Shown piece by piece: positions 1 through 11,997 of a stretch of 64,000 nucleotides of DNA (positions are counted from its first letter, which is position 1; every line of letters begins with the position of its first letter). This stretch comes from Terfezia claveryi (taxonomy: Eukaryota > Ascomycota > Pezizomycetes > Pezizales > Pezizaceae): positions 186,001 through 250,000 of the forward strand of contig WHUX01000034.1 in NCBI GenBank assembly GCA_015179025.1. The letters are read 5' to 3'. The translations under genes and the position numbers were made by a program. The notes under the pieces were generated by a model. The model had not been told where the DNA came from, searched no databases, and saw nothing but the letters and a program-made list of their open reading frames with translations.

Positions 1-1205
1 AAGACGCTGGCGTCCACCTCTTCCACATCCTCGTCCATCTCCTCCTCATCGAACCTCGTAGCCTCCTCAAGGCAGCTCATTACCTCTTCCTGTTTCAAGG
101 CCATTTTTGATGTACTATCCTTTGCACTTCCAATCCCAACATGAGGTGTGAGATCAATAACCGCATCGATGGCATCAACTAGCTTCTCACATTTTAGAGC
201 AAAGCCCGCCCAATCTTTCATAGTGCCTGGTGGACTCTGTGTCAGTGGTGGAACATAAGAGGTAGTTCGTAGTAAGATCATTTGGGATGCATCGCGGATT
301 TCAGCCATTTTGAAAATCTCTATGCCTGAAGCCGTATTGCAATTGCATCCCGACTTCCACATCATCAGTATCCGCTGTCGTATATAAATCTCAGTGATCC
401 TTGACAAGAAGTTGAACCACATTTGCTCCACATCATCCCTATGGCTCGAAAAAATCCTGCTGGCTAAGATTGGAGTCGCAAACTTCCAGAGACGGAAAAC
501 GTCATCCTGCGAAATTTCCCATCGAGCGACAAAGTTTTGGTGATTCTTCAGGGACTTCATGAGTACATTTTCCAGCATGTTTGCCTCGAAGGTGTCAAGC
601 ACTTGAAGACATAACTCATCTGCCATCTTTCTCCATTTGATAGATAAGTGGTTATAGCTTTTTGACAGATAAGTTTCATACTCAGCAATTTGTTCTTCGG
701 ACATAGAAACTGGCACAATGATATGGGTAAGGATCTTTCTGAAGTCATTTTCCAACTAGAACTGCCGAGCCATAAGCCTTCTCAGGCACGCATTGATGAA
801 CCCACGAACGATAGAGACGGCCATGGAATTATCAAATGAGATGTCCACACTGTCAATTATAGCAATGAACTCTTCATCAACTAATTACAAAGCCGTATCC
901 ACTGGCCCCACTCCGTATTTGGTCTACAAGGATTGTATTCTTGCTTTGTGGCTAGGAAAGAGTGACGTATACTTTGCCTTCCTCATAACCCTTGGTTTTT
1001 TAGGAGCAGGAAACGCGGCTTCTTCCCCAGGCTCTGTCTTGATGATGGCCCTCTTTCCTCCATTGGCTGGCTTCACAGTGGGAGTCAAACTAGTCAGAGT
1101 CGCAGCCAGAGGTGGACTAGCTGTGTCTACACCTCTGATTTGGATTGAAGATCTGGTAGTATTGGATTTTTGGGTGCCCATCATTTTAATTTCGAAAGAA
1201 AACAA
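1..1205 (-). pseudogene. Decayed unrecognised gene, running off the left edge
   Basis: One reading frame can be followed on the minus strand from a Met at 1205 to the window edge, about 400 codons, broken only by in-frame stops at 924-926 (TAG), 885-887 (TAA) and 756-758 (TAG). The N-terminal ~90 residues are basic and disordered-looking, with a KKPR-type patch suggesting nuclear entry. The part below 704 is a clean 234-codon stretch beginning MSEEQIAEYE and ending in a very acidic tail (DEEEMDEDVEEVD). All three stops are one C-to-T change from Gln codons. I do not recognise a family. Its setting among transposon relics suggests a repeat-derived or element-borne gene. Alternatively it is a degraded host gene. 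Confidence 0.5.
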
Positions 1206-1266
1206 AAGTCACAAGAATTTCCGCTGCGTGCGGAAGGTGGTGGGGGCTGTGTGCTGCTGGGAAGTG

Positions 1267-1316
1267 GTTTGTGTGTGTGTTGGTGTTTTGTGTGTGTATT
1301 GGTGTTTGTGTGTGTA
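1267..1316. repeat. GT-rich low-complexity tract
   Basis: Interrupted GT/GTT simple sequence on the plus strand just upstream of the decayed gene's Met. No coding or regulatory meaning is evident. Confidence 0.7.
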
Positions 1317-1639
1317 AAAGTCAACTTAGACGTACAGAACGTTTTGTCGGCTACATAGACGCACAGCACGTGAGTTTTGCAGTAAATGCACTTAGACTCA
1401 AATTAACCAATCAAAAAACTCGATTGAACCAAGACTCTCGCTACGCTCGAGCACTAGAGGGTCTTGGCATGAGACTACATATATTGCACAAAATTGCACA
1501 ATATTAGGTACTCTAGTAGCTCTACACTCCTGGAACCATCCAATCAATAAAGGATAGTTAACTCCAGGACTTCCATTAATACAAGGAAGTATCTCTTCTC
1601 TTTCAAGCAACGAAGTTCTCGAAGACTAAGACCTTCGTG

Positions 1640-2420
1640 AGAAACAACAAAGCCTGCTGTATTGCATGGAGAGTTCCAAAAAGAAACTGACGAATTGGTG
1701 CATGACTTTCTCACCACTGGAGCACAATACAGGTTTCCTAAAATGCGTCTGATTTCACATGAAATACCCCAAATATGGATCTCTATATTCAACAGAGATA
1801 GGTGAGGCCTCCCATAAACCTCTGAAAGATGCATACCATCCGAGTAATCACATGCCCCAAATCATTCGGACTCACATGCAAGCATACAATCTTGCCATAC
1901 GGGAAAGGAACATCAAACAATGGATTGGTGATCTTGCACACATATCTGACGAATACGTTAAATCATTCACCCTACTAGATGGAGTATACATTAGGGCTGA
2001 CCACAACTAAATTGCAAGGACGGCTAAGGATAACAGATATATACTGTATAATAATCTAGAAACTTATATGATAGACAATCTACAAACTCCCAGACCCCTA
2101 ACACTCATAGCTATCTATCTTGCATGCAACCATCGTCGGACCTGACTCCGAGGTAGTGCATCCGTCTCCTGAAATTCCATGGACACATATCCACCATGTA
2201 CGCTGCACTGGGTGCGTTATTCTGCTGACAAGACTACAGGCATGACTTGATGTTTGTTTGACGTCGAAGGGCCGGATTGCTATGGAAGAATCATGTAATA
2301 AGGATTGCGGATATAGAACGCATGGCCCACCAATCCTGATCAATCGGAAGAGCTTTATCTTGTATAAAACCGCATTGATATACTGTACATACTCCGCACA
2401 TGGAATATATTCATGACGGA
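1640..2420 (+). pseudogene. Plavaka-type transposase, C-terminal relic
   Basis: The plus-strand translation of 1660-2010 aligns by eye with the larger Plavaka relic at 4.94-7.93 kb. Shared blocks are a FPKxxLISH motif, then a frameshift near 1757, then YSTEIGEASHKPLKDAYHPSN, which matches YSTEISETMHKAFKDTY in the larger copy. Weaker matches continue after stops: HHVRCTG near 2195 (HYVRCTR in the other copy), a GMAH-like block near 2315, and NRID near 2370 (VNNRIDLETW). Plavaka transposases are DDE enzymes of an EnSpm/CACTA-related family first described in fungi. Only the C-terminal third is left here, with at least one frameshift and several stops, so it cannot be functional. Confidence 0.6.
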
Positions 2421-2924
2421 AACTAGGAGTTAGTTAAAATTGGACCTCAAGAATAAAGATAAGTTACAAGTAGAGACTGCATGTCTGGAATGAGTTCCTT
2501 AATGTCTGGGGAGTAACGAGGACAGACCCAGAGGTGTCTGGAGGAATGACAACTTCAGGACGCTTGGCAGCTGCGTCCGGACATTATTCTTTTCTTGCTT
2601 TTTTTTTTTAAATTTTTTTAAAGCCTGTACGCCGATTCGAGGTAATAATGCCATGCGGCGGCCCCGTTCCCTTGTCTCAGAAGACTTGGTAACAACAGAT
2701 TACATAAGCGTCCAGTCGCCAGGAAAATCGAAATAACCTTTTCTCCTGCGCCTTCCTCTACCCAGTTCTTACCGCCATCCTTTTCCCCACCCCTCATCAC
2801 CTCATCCTTGCTTCATTCAATACTTGTATAATAAGTTCCTCGACGGTGGGTCCGAACAGGCTCTACCCTCTACAGTAGCGCCTATTAATACATATACTGG
2901 CACTATATCTTAGACTTCTACTAT
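2421..2924. other. Spacer between transposon relics
   Basis: No ORF or RNA gene could be supported. There is a short T/A run near 2600-2620. The stretch may be flank or decayed ends of neighbouring elements. Confidence 0.5.
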
Positions 2925-2985
2925 AAGAGCTACCCTTGCAAGCCTATTAGTGAGCAACCACTGTTTAGTACACACTGTCTAAGAC
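2925..2985. repeat. Terminal-repeat-like block, inverted relative to 17305-17360
   Basis: The reverse complement of this block contains CACTAATAGGCTTGCAAG, and 17330-17350 contains TACTAATAGGCTTGCAAA. The similarity extends about 45 bp (GTGTGYACTARACRGTGG upstream of that core). The two copies face each other across the Fot1/pogo transposase pieces, as terminal inverted repeats of one element or one family would. Confidence 0.5.
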
Positions 2986-3099
2986 ATGCAGCTGCACATG
3001 CCTCCTCAGCCTTTCTCCAGCCGCAGTACCTCCCCAAGCAAATAGAATAGGTATCAACCTACATCAGTCGAATCACGAAAGTCAGGGCAACATGACTAG

Positions 3100-4312
3100 A
3101 GCCTCCCCCTTATAAAAATACCGAAGTATATAGAGCAACAGCTACGAGATGCAGTCAAGTATGTTTTACAAGAGCCAGATATACCTAATCAGCATATTGT
3201 AGAGCTATATGGTGTAGAGCATACCACGTTGCATCAGAGGGTGCTAGGGACTCACCAGGATAGGTTCATAGCTTACCAAGATAGGCAGCTGTTTTCTCCT
3301 GAGGAAGAGAAAGCAATCGCAGACTATGCTGGTATTATGGCAGATGTAGGATTTCCCCTAAATCCTGACCTTTTATAGCAGATTGCGCAAGGGATTATTA
3401 ATGAGAGGCAAATATCTCAACAAGGTCAAGGGGGGTATTGTGGGTCTTCAACAATCTGCCGTCAAGTCTCGGGACCAGAGAAACTAGTGTATACAATGAC
3501 AAGGTGCAATACTTCCCTCCGCTACTACTAGCACCCCCCTCAACACCTCCACCAAACTCATATATATTGTTGGCATCCACTGGGTAGATAGATTTCTTGA
3601 ACACAATCTGGGGTTCAAAAAGGTCTATATTCGGTACCAAGAGAGAGCAAGAGCTGCAGCAACGAATGATATAGAGCTGCAAGCTGATTTTCTTCATAAG
3701 CTTGCTAACCTAGTATGGCGGCAGAAGATAGCTCAGGAGGATATCTGGAATTGTGATGAGAAGGGAATAACTATGGGAAGAAACAGTAGGCGGGTTATGG
3801 CAATTGTACGAGTGGGGTGCAGAAGTACTGCTATGACGGATGGGTCTCATGAGTTTTGCAGTGTTTTGGAAACAATCAGTACAGGGGGGGTGGTTATTCC
3901 ACCATTCATTGTATGGCAGGGAAAGACTCACTGAGAATCATATTATCAAGAATGGGGGGTGGAATATGAAGCAACATTTGCAGTCTCACCTAGTAGATAT
4001 ATGGATGATGAACTTAGTTTGGAATATATGAAGCAGCATTTTGAGCCTTATACAAGAAGAGATGAAGCTCCACAATATCTTATTATGGATGGCCATTCCT
4101 CTCATGTTGTATGGCAAGTTGTCAAATATACTCTTAGCTACAATATCCACCCAATCTGCCTTCCTTCTAAATCTACACATCTTCTTCAACCACTCAATGT
4201 AGGTTGCTTTTTTCTCGTGCAAACAACCTATGAATACAACCTAAGTACATGGTTGCGTAACAACCTTCTATTAGGTACATTAGGAAAAAAAATTCTGCAT
4301 CCTGACGCATAA
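3100..4312 (+). pseudogene. Fot1/pogo-type DDE transposase, N-terminal and catalytic part
   Basis: The plus strand encodes an N-terminal helix-turn-helix-like region (from about 3115, KIPKYIEQQLRDAV), then after an unrelated 3420-3565 stretch the DDE_1-type core: GIHWVDRFLEHN (~3573), IWNCDEKGI (~3745), VVIPPFIVWQGK (~3890), YLIMDGHSSHV (~4076) and HPICLPSKSTHLLQPLNVGCF (~4150-4210). This is the signature of pogo/Fot1-like Tc1-mariner transposases, which cut and paste at TA. Damage includes stops at 3376 and after WQGKTH, a frameshift in a G run at ~3884, and the third catalytic Asp (normally QPLDVG) changed to Asn (codon AAT at 4196-4198). The protein stops aligning after ~4215, so its C-terminus is missing here. 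Confidence 0.8.
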
Positions 4313-4399
4313 GCAACCTCGTGCGCTTCAGAACCTTCCTCAGCTTAACGTACTTTATATTATTTTACCTGCATCCTCAGTACGACATATCACATCACT

Positions 4400-4790
4400 T
4401 TCCTCTTTATGTGTATAAAGTTAATTTTGTTATACTGCGTTCTCTCCATACGCGTGCTTCGCATTCCTTCCTTCCCTATGTGCTTAATGTTATTTTTATT
4501 GTATCGCTTGCATTCCCAACCAAACCTTTACGTTGCTTGCTTCTTTATGTGCACAACAATATTTTTGTCATTTCAGCTGTGGTCTCCGTGCACTGCTTCG
4601 TGTTGCTTACTGCTTTATGTCCTCAATGTCCATTTTATTTTATCTCCAGTATCTCTAAACTGACCTCTGGAGTCCCTTTCTGACCTATGTCCTCAACGTT
4701 TAATTTATTTTATCACCTTGGTCCCCAGTCAGCTTATTGAACTAACCATTGCATTCGCTTTGCCTTTGTATTTTATAATACCTTTCAATT
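4400..4790. repeat. Degenerate tandem repeat, period about 70 bp
   Basis: A CTTTATGTGC/CCTATGTCCTC box followed by a T-rich run recurs at about 4405, 4476, 4543, 4613 and 4684, with a weaker copy near 4755. Spacing is 67-71 bp. Copies are diverged. Function unknown. Confidence 0.65.
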
Positions 4791-4940
4791 CATTTCTTCT
4801 CCATAATCCGCTGTACTCCGTCTCATCGCTGCCTACCAATATATTGTTTCCTGCATATGTAACACTTAATATACTACATGTTTACTATACGGTCAGATCT
4901 CGATCTCGGAATATAATCTGAATCATTGTCCCTCTCATTG

Positions 4941-7925
4941 CTAATCATACCACATGTCCCATGTCTCAAGATCTATTCTATTGTTCACCAACCAGCTTTC
5001 CCTGGGTTCCAATGGTATCAAGTGTGCCATACCCTCAACTTTTGCTATCTGAACTACCACACTATCTTCCCTTCCACCCCATCCAACGCGCAGCATCCCT
5101 TCTGCACCCTGTACAGAACTCCCACCTATGCACTGAAGAAGACTAATATTTGCCACTCGGTATACAATTCCTTCCTTGCTCTTTAACTTAAACAATGCAT
5201 TCAATCTCCCAGGTATATGTCCATTTAACATCCCTGGCCATGCCACATCTGATGCTCTATGTCTCCTAACCCAAACCCAATCAGATCTCTGTTGTCCTCT
5301 AAATTTATCTAATCTGGTGCATCTCACATAGTGAACAACAAATCCATTCCCACTCAACTTCGGTACAGGGATCTCCAGTATCCTATATGCCCTAATATCC
5401 CCCTCTAACAGTCACTGTATGTCTGAATTAGTACACTTAACATCCCTAGTTAAAAAGACCCGTGTAGCTAATGTCAGATCACCCACTGCCGTTACATGCT
5501 CCAGTTTTGCAATATTCGCCACTTTTCCCAACTCAATTCTCCCTCGTAATTTTAAATACACCTGCCCTCTCATTAGTGGTTTTCCGACACCCCTGGTTGG
5601 TTCACCTTCTTGCTTTACCCGAGTCCATGTTCTAATTGCCAAGTCCTTCATAGCGAATGTATGATCCCTTGTGTATGTAGTAACAATCTATAATATTGCA
5701 TTGACCCTATTGCTTCGACAGTAAGTGTCCTTAAATGCTTTGTGCATAGTTTCACTAATCTCAGTGGAATATTGACCCAGGGTACCAAATTTTGGTATCT
5801 GTTCAGCATAATGTGAGATTAGGTGAATCTTAGGGAAATTATAATGTGATCCTTCCTTTAAGATATCATCCACCAGCTCTCGATGTTCCAAAGTATTTCC
5901 TTGCTGCAATTTAGCCTTCTCCGACATAGTGAGGTCTTTAACTGACACTTCTGCTTGCCTTTGTTCCTGCAACAAATCTTTGTGCGCTTCAGCAGCTGCT
6001 CGCTTTACTACCTTGCCAGTACGGAAGCATAAGAATACATTCTTGGTTCCATGGAAGACACACAGATATTTCTCTAAATATGAAATCGTCTCATCCATGT
6101 GGCTCTCATACTGAGTTATGAGGTAGAAGTCAGTAATGCTACGCACGCAGCGAATTGCTTTATTAAACTCCTGTATTTGAGCTCCAGTTGGACGTCCCTG
6201 GTCTGCATTGTGATGCAATGCAGCAATGAATGTTCCCAGAATGACTTTGCCGAAGTTCTGCATCTCTTTTCCTGACCACTGCGAAACTACATGGTATGCC
6301 TTCGAAGGAACAGAAAAGCCGGTATAGGGGGGTAACCGATGCCAGACATAGTCAAATGCAATAATTCGGTTATGGTGTTCCAAAAAACCTTGAATCTACC
6401 CCATCAGATGCTCAAACGCTCTAAGGAGGACATTGTGCAAGATATCCGCTCGAACTAGGTCTAGTGGGTTCAGGTTAGGGATTGATTACAAGGCATTTTT
6501 GATATTTTTCATGCCATTAGCATTCAGACTCTCCGCGTCAAATTTGTTGTAGGCTGCAATATAATCCTAGTGTGAGCGTGTCCGATAACCAATCTCTGAA
6601 TATTCACCGAGCTTCTCTGTCAGTATTATGCAAGTGGGACAGCGGTTGCTAGCGATACCATGGAGAGTAGCATTTTCCATATGATCAGCAAGCCAACAAA
6701 ATAGCTTGGGGAAGCATAACTGAATATTTCCATCAGCACAACCCATTTCGTAGCCTTTCTGGCATGCTGCGTCGGCTAGTGGCTTGAGCAACTGCTTTAA
6801 AACATCATGTGTAGTCTGCAAAGCCTAAATTTCCTGTATATCAACAGAATACCTAGGAATCTTTTTAACTCGTTTGGGGCCAATGGGTAAGAATGCAATT
6901 GGTATCCAAGCGTGCATCATAGGGGTATTTCATATAGAGCTTCGAATGTTTCCGATACTCATGTAAACAGGCCATAGTTTTTTGTTTCCAGAGAAATTTG
7001 TAAGGTGAGTTTAATCTGACACAAGCAGGATGGGAACTAGTGTTCCTCCTTCAGGTAGCGAAAGCTGTTTTTATTTTTTAGTCCCAAATCCAACGTGTCA
7101 CGTAGAAATTACATACCTATGCATCCTCCCACCATGTCCCTGTATTCATCTCACTATATAAGCAGTTTCCTTGCTTGTCACATTCTCACCGTAGTCCCTA
7201 TACAATATCCGTAGCATATACCTTCTGCCTCAGAAGGTACTTTACTGTAAAGATAATATTACGATAACGAAACTGCACTCCTTTGAGCAAGGGATAGTCC
7301 ACTTTCCCTAAATGCCAACAAGGTTCATCTGCTGCTTCATCCACAAGCTTGTACATTGTATGAGCTAACTGGAATTGGACCGAGTGAGTTGGATTAAGGG
7401 CTTGCAAGATTCTATTCTTGAAGAACTGGTCGATTTTTCTCTCCGAGGCATGTACAGCATTAAAAAAGCGGGCAAGTCAATAATCAACTAGATGGCAGAA
7501 TGGAGAATACAAATTGAATCCTGGATCTCACTCGGGGAAAAAGTGTTCTCGTATTGAGATGCCGGCTACTGGCTGAGTGATTGTATTCAGTGCTTCGGAT
7601 TGCTGGCTTGCCTCGTCGGATTCTGCATTACTGGAATAGTATCTAACTTCTTCGTCAGAGCCTTCACTCTCTTCCTCTCAGTCAGAGCAATCATTGCTTG
7701 GTAAAAATATCTCCCCGATGTTGGCGATCTCAAGTTCGGTAGAAGAGGAAGTCGCGTAGCTAATGTCAGATAACCGACGCTTTCGAGACTTAGGTTGTTT
7801 GAGACTCCTAAGATTCTTCTCCGGATAAATCTTTGCCAGATGATTTGCATATGCTCCTGCTGAAGCATAGATTTGTGGGCACCACTGGCATCATGTTTTG
7901 TACTAGTTCATTATTGTTTCGCTTA
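4941..7925 (-). pseudogene. Plavaka-type transposase, nearly full-length relic
   Basis: Read on the minus strand, this relic follows the family order. It starts with an N-terminal zinc-finger-like CQWC...H near 7895-7850, then a region holding TGA stops at 7678-7680, 7528-7530 and 7477-7479. The YSEMNTGTWWED block (~7140) matches the family's conserved E-M-x-TGDWW box. The core includes CPTC (~6635), PLDLVRADILHN (~6455), and a 230-codon clean stretch 5688-6383 ending LISHYAEQIPKFGTLGQYST. The C-terminal domain at 4941-5357 (DWVWVRRH, GMAHLIPLE, VNNRIDLETW) ends at a natural-looking stop. Several frame breaks lie between pieces. It is clearly dead but long enough to classify. Confidence 0.75.
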
Positions 7926-8446
7926 ATTCTAAACTAGTCTGACACAAAGGTGTGTTAATAATCCAGTCTTAACAAAGGTATTGTCAGACACTAGGCTGGA
8001 GTTAGTTCACCAGACTAAGTTACTTCTAGTATATCTATTGTAGAACAAATGGAACCAGACTAAACAAATGGTAATACCAATATCTAACAATACAAGTCCG
8101 ACTGCTTCAGTCAAAAAGCAACTATATTCTATTAACCTATTGAATACCAACTACATCGGTAAATTTCGGTCGAAACATTCTAGAACATCTGAAATGATAT
8201 TCTGACTGCCATAGTCCTATTTTAGATCTATCTCGAAAATGTTAATAATATTCCCATCCAATCTAGCCCTGTCTCAAAATTCCCAATGATACGTTTAGTT
8301 TTGTAGAAATATTCCAGGCACTGTAGAAACAATGTCGTGGGATCCAGATTCCAACAGTATTATTGGAATTTTACTATAGCATATTTCAATATAATCTAGA
8401 TTCATCTGCAAATTCCCAGAGGGAATGAATAGCCTCTATGTTCTAT
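7926..8446. other. AT-rich spacer
   Basis: No coding frame is supportable. There are short diverged repeats of an ACTAGTCTGACA-like word, possibly the terminal region of the neighbouring Plavaka relic. Confidence 0.4.
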
Positions 8447-8540
8447 GATTACTGGTCAAGGAATCATGGCCGCATGTTCCAGTGCTGGTCAAAGAATCAT
8501 GGCTGCATGTTCCAGTACTAGTTAAAAAGTTATGGCTAAC
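8447..8540. repeat. 33-bp tandem repeat, about 2.5 copies
   Basis: The unit contains GGTCAAGGAATCATGG followed by CGCATGTTCCAGT. Copies start near 8453 and 8486, with a diverged partial copy (TAGTTAAAAAGTTATGG) at about 8519. Confidence 0.8.
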
Positions 8541-8599
8541 ACCATAAACTAGATAAATACCTCCATAGATCCGTGTTTCCCAGATCAGAACAAATGATA

Positions 8600-8702
8600 G
8601 TTACAACGCACCTATACCATATATTACTAACTTTCCAATGTGAATTGTCTGCAACGCCCCTATACTATATATCAATAACATTCCAATGTAGATTGTCTGC
8701 TA
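8600..8702. repeat. About 46-bp tandem repeat, two copies
   Basis: Two consecutive diverged units share CCTATACYATATAT, ACWTTCCAATGT and GATTGTCTGC-like segments, at about 8609-8655 and 8656-8702. Confidence 0.7.
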
Positions 8703-8849
8703 CTGACAATCTTCATATTCCAAAGTTACTTAATTGGGTAAGAGACTATTCACTTTGTCAGTATCATCAGTTAGCGTTAGCTTACATCTAGCGCAGAGTA
8801 TCCAATGTGCCATCAGCAAAAGAAGAGGTTGGCAGAGCTAAAGCCATAT

Positions 8850-10050
8850 TAGGCTGAGGCGGTAATAATGCAAGGTATTCTCAGTGGAGGGGAGGCGTCA
8901 AAGTATGGGCAAGGACAAATAGTGTAGTTGGAAAGCGGCAGGCTGGATCTGCCCTATGGAAGATATTTAGGGATATGGCATTGGCAGAGATGGGACTTCC
9001 CGTATCAGGAAAAAGACTTCTACAGAACGGTGCAGCGGCAATCAAGAAAGAAGCTGAAAAGGTATTAGACAAGCTTCTCCAGGATGTTTTGAAAAAGTCG
9101 CGAGATACGGGACGTGCCCACGCTCTATCACAAGTAGTAAGCCTTGCTTCCGAGACCCCAGATATTCAGTACAATCCCGATGATAACACCATCACGTCAG
9201 GTCAGAATGCTGACAATGAAGGTGGAAATCGGAGTTTCCGGAAATCCGTATGTATTTTCCTTGTCGACTCTAGTCACGAGAACGAGGTCAGGGTTGCACC
9301 TGAAGGTGCATACAAGTGGGATGGCTGCCCCAGCCACTGCGTGGCTATCATGCAAGTGGCTTTCCTTTTAGAGGTAGTGGATAAGGTGCGGGACAAAATC
9401 CCAGCAGGGCAAATGGTAAGGGCAATATTTGGTGCACTCAAAAATCCTAGACTGCCTAATACAATTCCAGACACAACGCGCCTGCAATAAGATGAAGAAG
9501 TAGAGGTATTTTTTGACCTCACTAATGCACAGCCGATAAGGTTATAGGTAGTCCTGCTTCGGGACCCTGTAGCCGTGCCTTTCAGGGCGGATTCTGCCCC
9601 ACCAGATGACGAAGCATATTTTCCGGATGACTTTTTGGATGCTGCTGAGCAGTACAATGACCCAGGAGAGGATTCTGACACTTTATGTTGGAACCTCGCC
9701 GGCTATGCCAAAAGAATGATGCCGAGAAAGGATGAAGCATTTAAGGACAGGAAAATGGCTGCTAGATGATGCCTGAAGAAGGTCAGGGATAAGGGCCTGG
9801 ACCCCGTAAAGGCCAAACATCGGGAGAAGTTCCCCAATTTAGATATATATGATTCAGATGATGATGAGTGGGAGTACATAGTAGCTCTCAATCCACAACT
9901 GGTAAATGGACGCGAGATGATAGAGGCTCGTACTGCTGGGTGGGCGGGTAGCCTAGCATATGATATAGTTATGGATGGAACGAGGGAGCGTAATGCAGGC
10001 GTGCACCAGAGGGCCACGGCGGCTAGACATGCCGTGGCTACCACAACCTA
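8850..10050 (+). pseudogene. Unrecognised ORF chain with in-frame stops
   Basis: A single plus-strand frame stays open from about 8850 to a TAG at 10048-10050, about 400 codons, apart from stops at 9488-9490 (TAA), 9545-9547 (TAG) and 9767-9769 (TGA). The first Met inside the clean part is at 8975 (MALAEMGLPVSG). The translation is rich in charged residues, with an acidic stretch (DIYDSDDDEWEY) near the end and no membrane segments. A basic helical stretch (AIKKEAEKVLDKLLQDVLKK) lies near residues 20-45 of that part. I do not recognise the family. It lies 336 bp upstream of the DUF6532-like gene on the same strand and could be a partner gene of the same mobile unit or an upstream exon. All three stops can be made by C-to-T change. 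Confidence 0.5.
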
Positions 10051-10083
10051 GAGTCAGAGGCCTTAGAGACCAGAAGCATTGTA

Positions 10084-10109
10084 TTTTTTTTTTTTTTTTT
10101 GGGGGGGGA
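10084..10109. repeat. Adjacent T-run and G-run
   Basis: A run of about 17 T is followed directly by about 8 G just after the end of the unrecognised ORF chain. Simple sequence of no evident function. Confidence 0.8.
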
Positions 10110-11057
10110 GTGCAAATCGTGGATTTAGTTAGGAATGAATACTATATATATTGAATGTTAACAGGCTCATAAGAGCCATTTGACGCCTCATATTGGATTC
10201 CAAACCTCCGCATTCATCTCATCTACCACTGGATACATTTTCGTGCCCTGTGTCGTATCAAATCATATAAAAAAAGTTATAATGGCCACAAGTCAAATAG
10301 TAAGCATCATGTAACAGATAAAGAACCCTCTACGTCAGAGAGCCGCAAAAGACCTGCTATGCAAGCATCCTGAGAAGCTGCCTTGATGTCAAATCAGTTA
10401 ACCTTCTTGAGTGAGGTATATAGAATATTATTCTATGTGAGAATGGATATTGCTAACTTCCAATGCAGGATGATAATAATCAGATAAATTCAGACTCTGA
10501 TACTGCCGACAGCACCTATGTAATTGCACTAGGCCTTGGGAAAAATACAAGGGCCTTTTCCAGTATTCCAGATCAATATCAACACATGACTAGTATTGCT
10601 CGAACAGTGGTGAAGAATTATACTATGTACTGGAAGCCATTCCTAACCCCTGGTGAAATGCTACTATTGTTGCAAAGTGCTTGGAATAAAGTACAAGGCA
10701 ATCGATATATTGAACGGATTAAGCAGGTTGATACCTATGTAATATTAGCCATATTCTGCCTCTGGGCATTGGATTACTAACTGTGTGCAGCTAAAAAGCA
10801 TACATACGAGAACTTGTGCATATCTAGTTGCCGAGTGTCGACAAATAATTATTAAGGTGTATGGCCTTAATCACCTCTGCAAGGATGACATGAAGATAGA
10901 GGTTGAAAAGTTGTTGGACAATGATTGATTCATATGCAGGCAGGCAACGAGATTAGTAAGTGATTCCAGCAGTCAAATATCCAACTCTAACAACCTGACT
11001 GTCTTTTTAGGAGCTCAAAAATTGTTTCCATGCAGAGGAGATTGTGAAAGTAATCTT

Positions 11058-11990
11058 CATCAGCAAAAAAAAATCTGCGTCAGGACGTACCACCAAGCGT
11101 CCAGACGCGAGTTTGCGTCCTGTGCGTCCTATGCGTCTGGACGCACTAGAACGTTGCCCCCTCGCCTGTGACGCAACACCAATGCTGGGCAGTTGCTCTC
11201 GCATCTGGACGCACTGGAACGTTGCCCCCTCGCCTGGGACGCAACACCAATGCTGGGCAGTTGCTCTCGCATCTGCGATGCACTGGGATGTTGCCCCCAA
11301 GCCTGGGACGCAAGCATACATGCAACCTTTTTCCCGACGCACTTGGTGGGTAAACACAACCCGCTTACAGCTTGCATCTGCTACGTTCTTACACCAGCCA
11401 GCTATGTAGCCGGGTTTGCAACCTTTGAATATGCATGCAGCAGAAATATTCATTGCATTCGCCAATTATTATATACACAGAGAGGTATTTAGCAATAGAT
11501 ATGGACACGGAACATGTGTGCAGCAACACTCGCTCTAACCCTTGGCCTAAGCTTCGCTCTAACTCTCGCTGTATCCATCGGACTAACTCTCGCTGTAATG
11601 CTCGCTCTAATTCTCGCTCTAATGCTCGCTCTAATTCTCCCTCTAATGCTCTCTCGCTGTAATATGCTGGGAATAATGAGCAAAGGGAAAAAGCGCGGGG
11701 AAGGGAAGTATATATACAGGAAAACCATAGTTGCCAAGGCCGACTGCTAAGGCCGACAATTTAGACTTTCCGAAGACAATGAGATAGGGGATAATAAGAG
11801 AAGTGGCACGACAGTGATCAACGGCGCTCAGCCCCCCTTTCGCCCGCGGGTGCCGTACTACTCAATGCCTGGCCTGGTAATAGTCATATTGGGAAATCGT
11901 AGTCGTGGTACTGCGAACGAGACAAGTACTGCGATATGTGCGGAGTTCAGACTTTGTGATATATCCCGTAGGAATTCATGCATTCACGGG
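11058..11990 (+). repeat. Left inverted arm of the foldback element
   Basis: Outer part: about 68-bp units built on GACGCACTGGAACGTTGCCC and AACACCAATGCTGGGCAGTT (11138-11330). Middle: unique sequence and a 12-bp minisatellite of GCTCTAATNCTC type (11525-11665). Inner part: AGGCCGACAATTTAGACTTT through CGGAGTTCAGACTTTGTGAT. It is matched in reverse by 13052-14061 with only scattered differences in the inner half and copy-number differences in the tandem part. Confidence 0.85.
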
Positions 11991-11997
11991 CATATAT

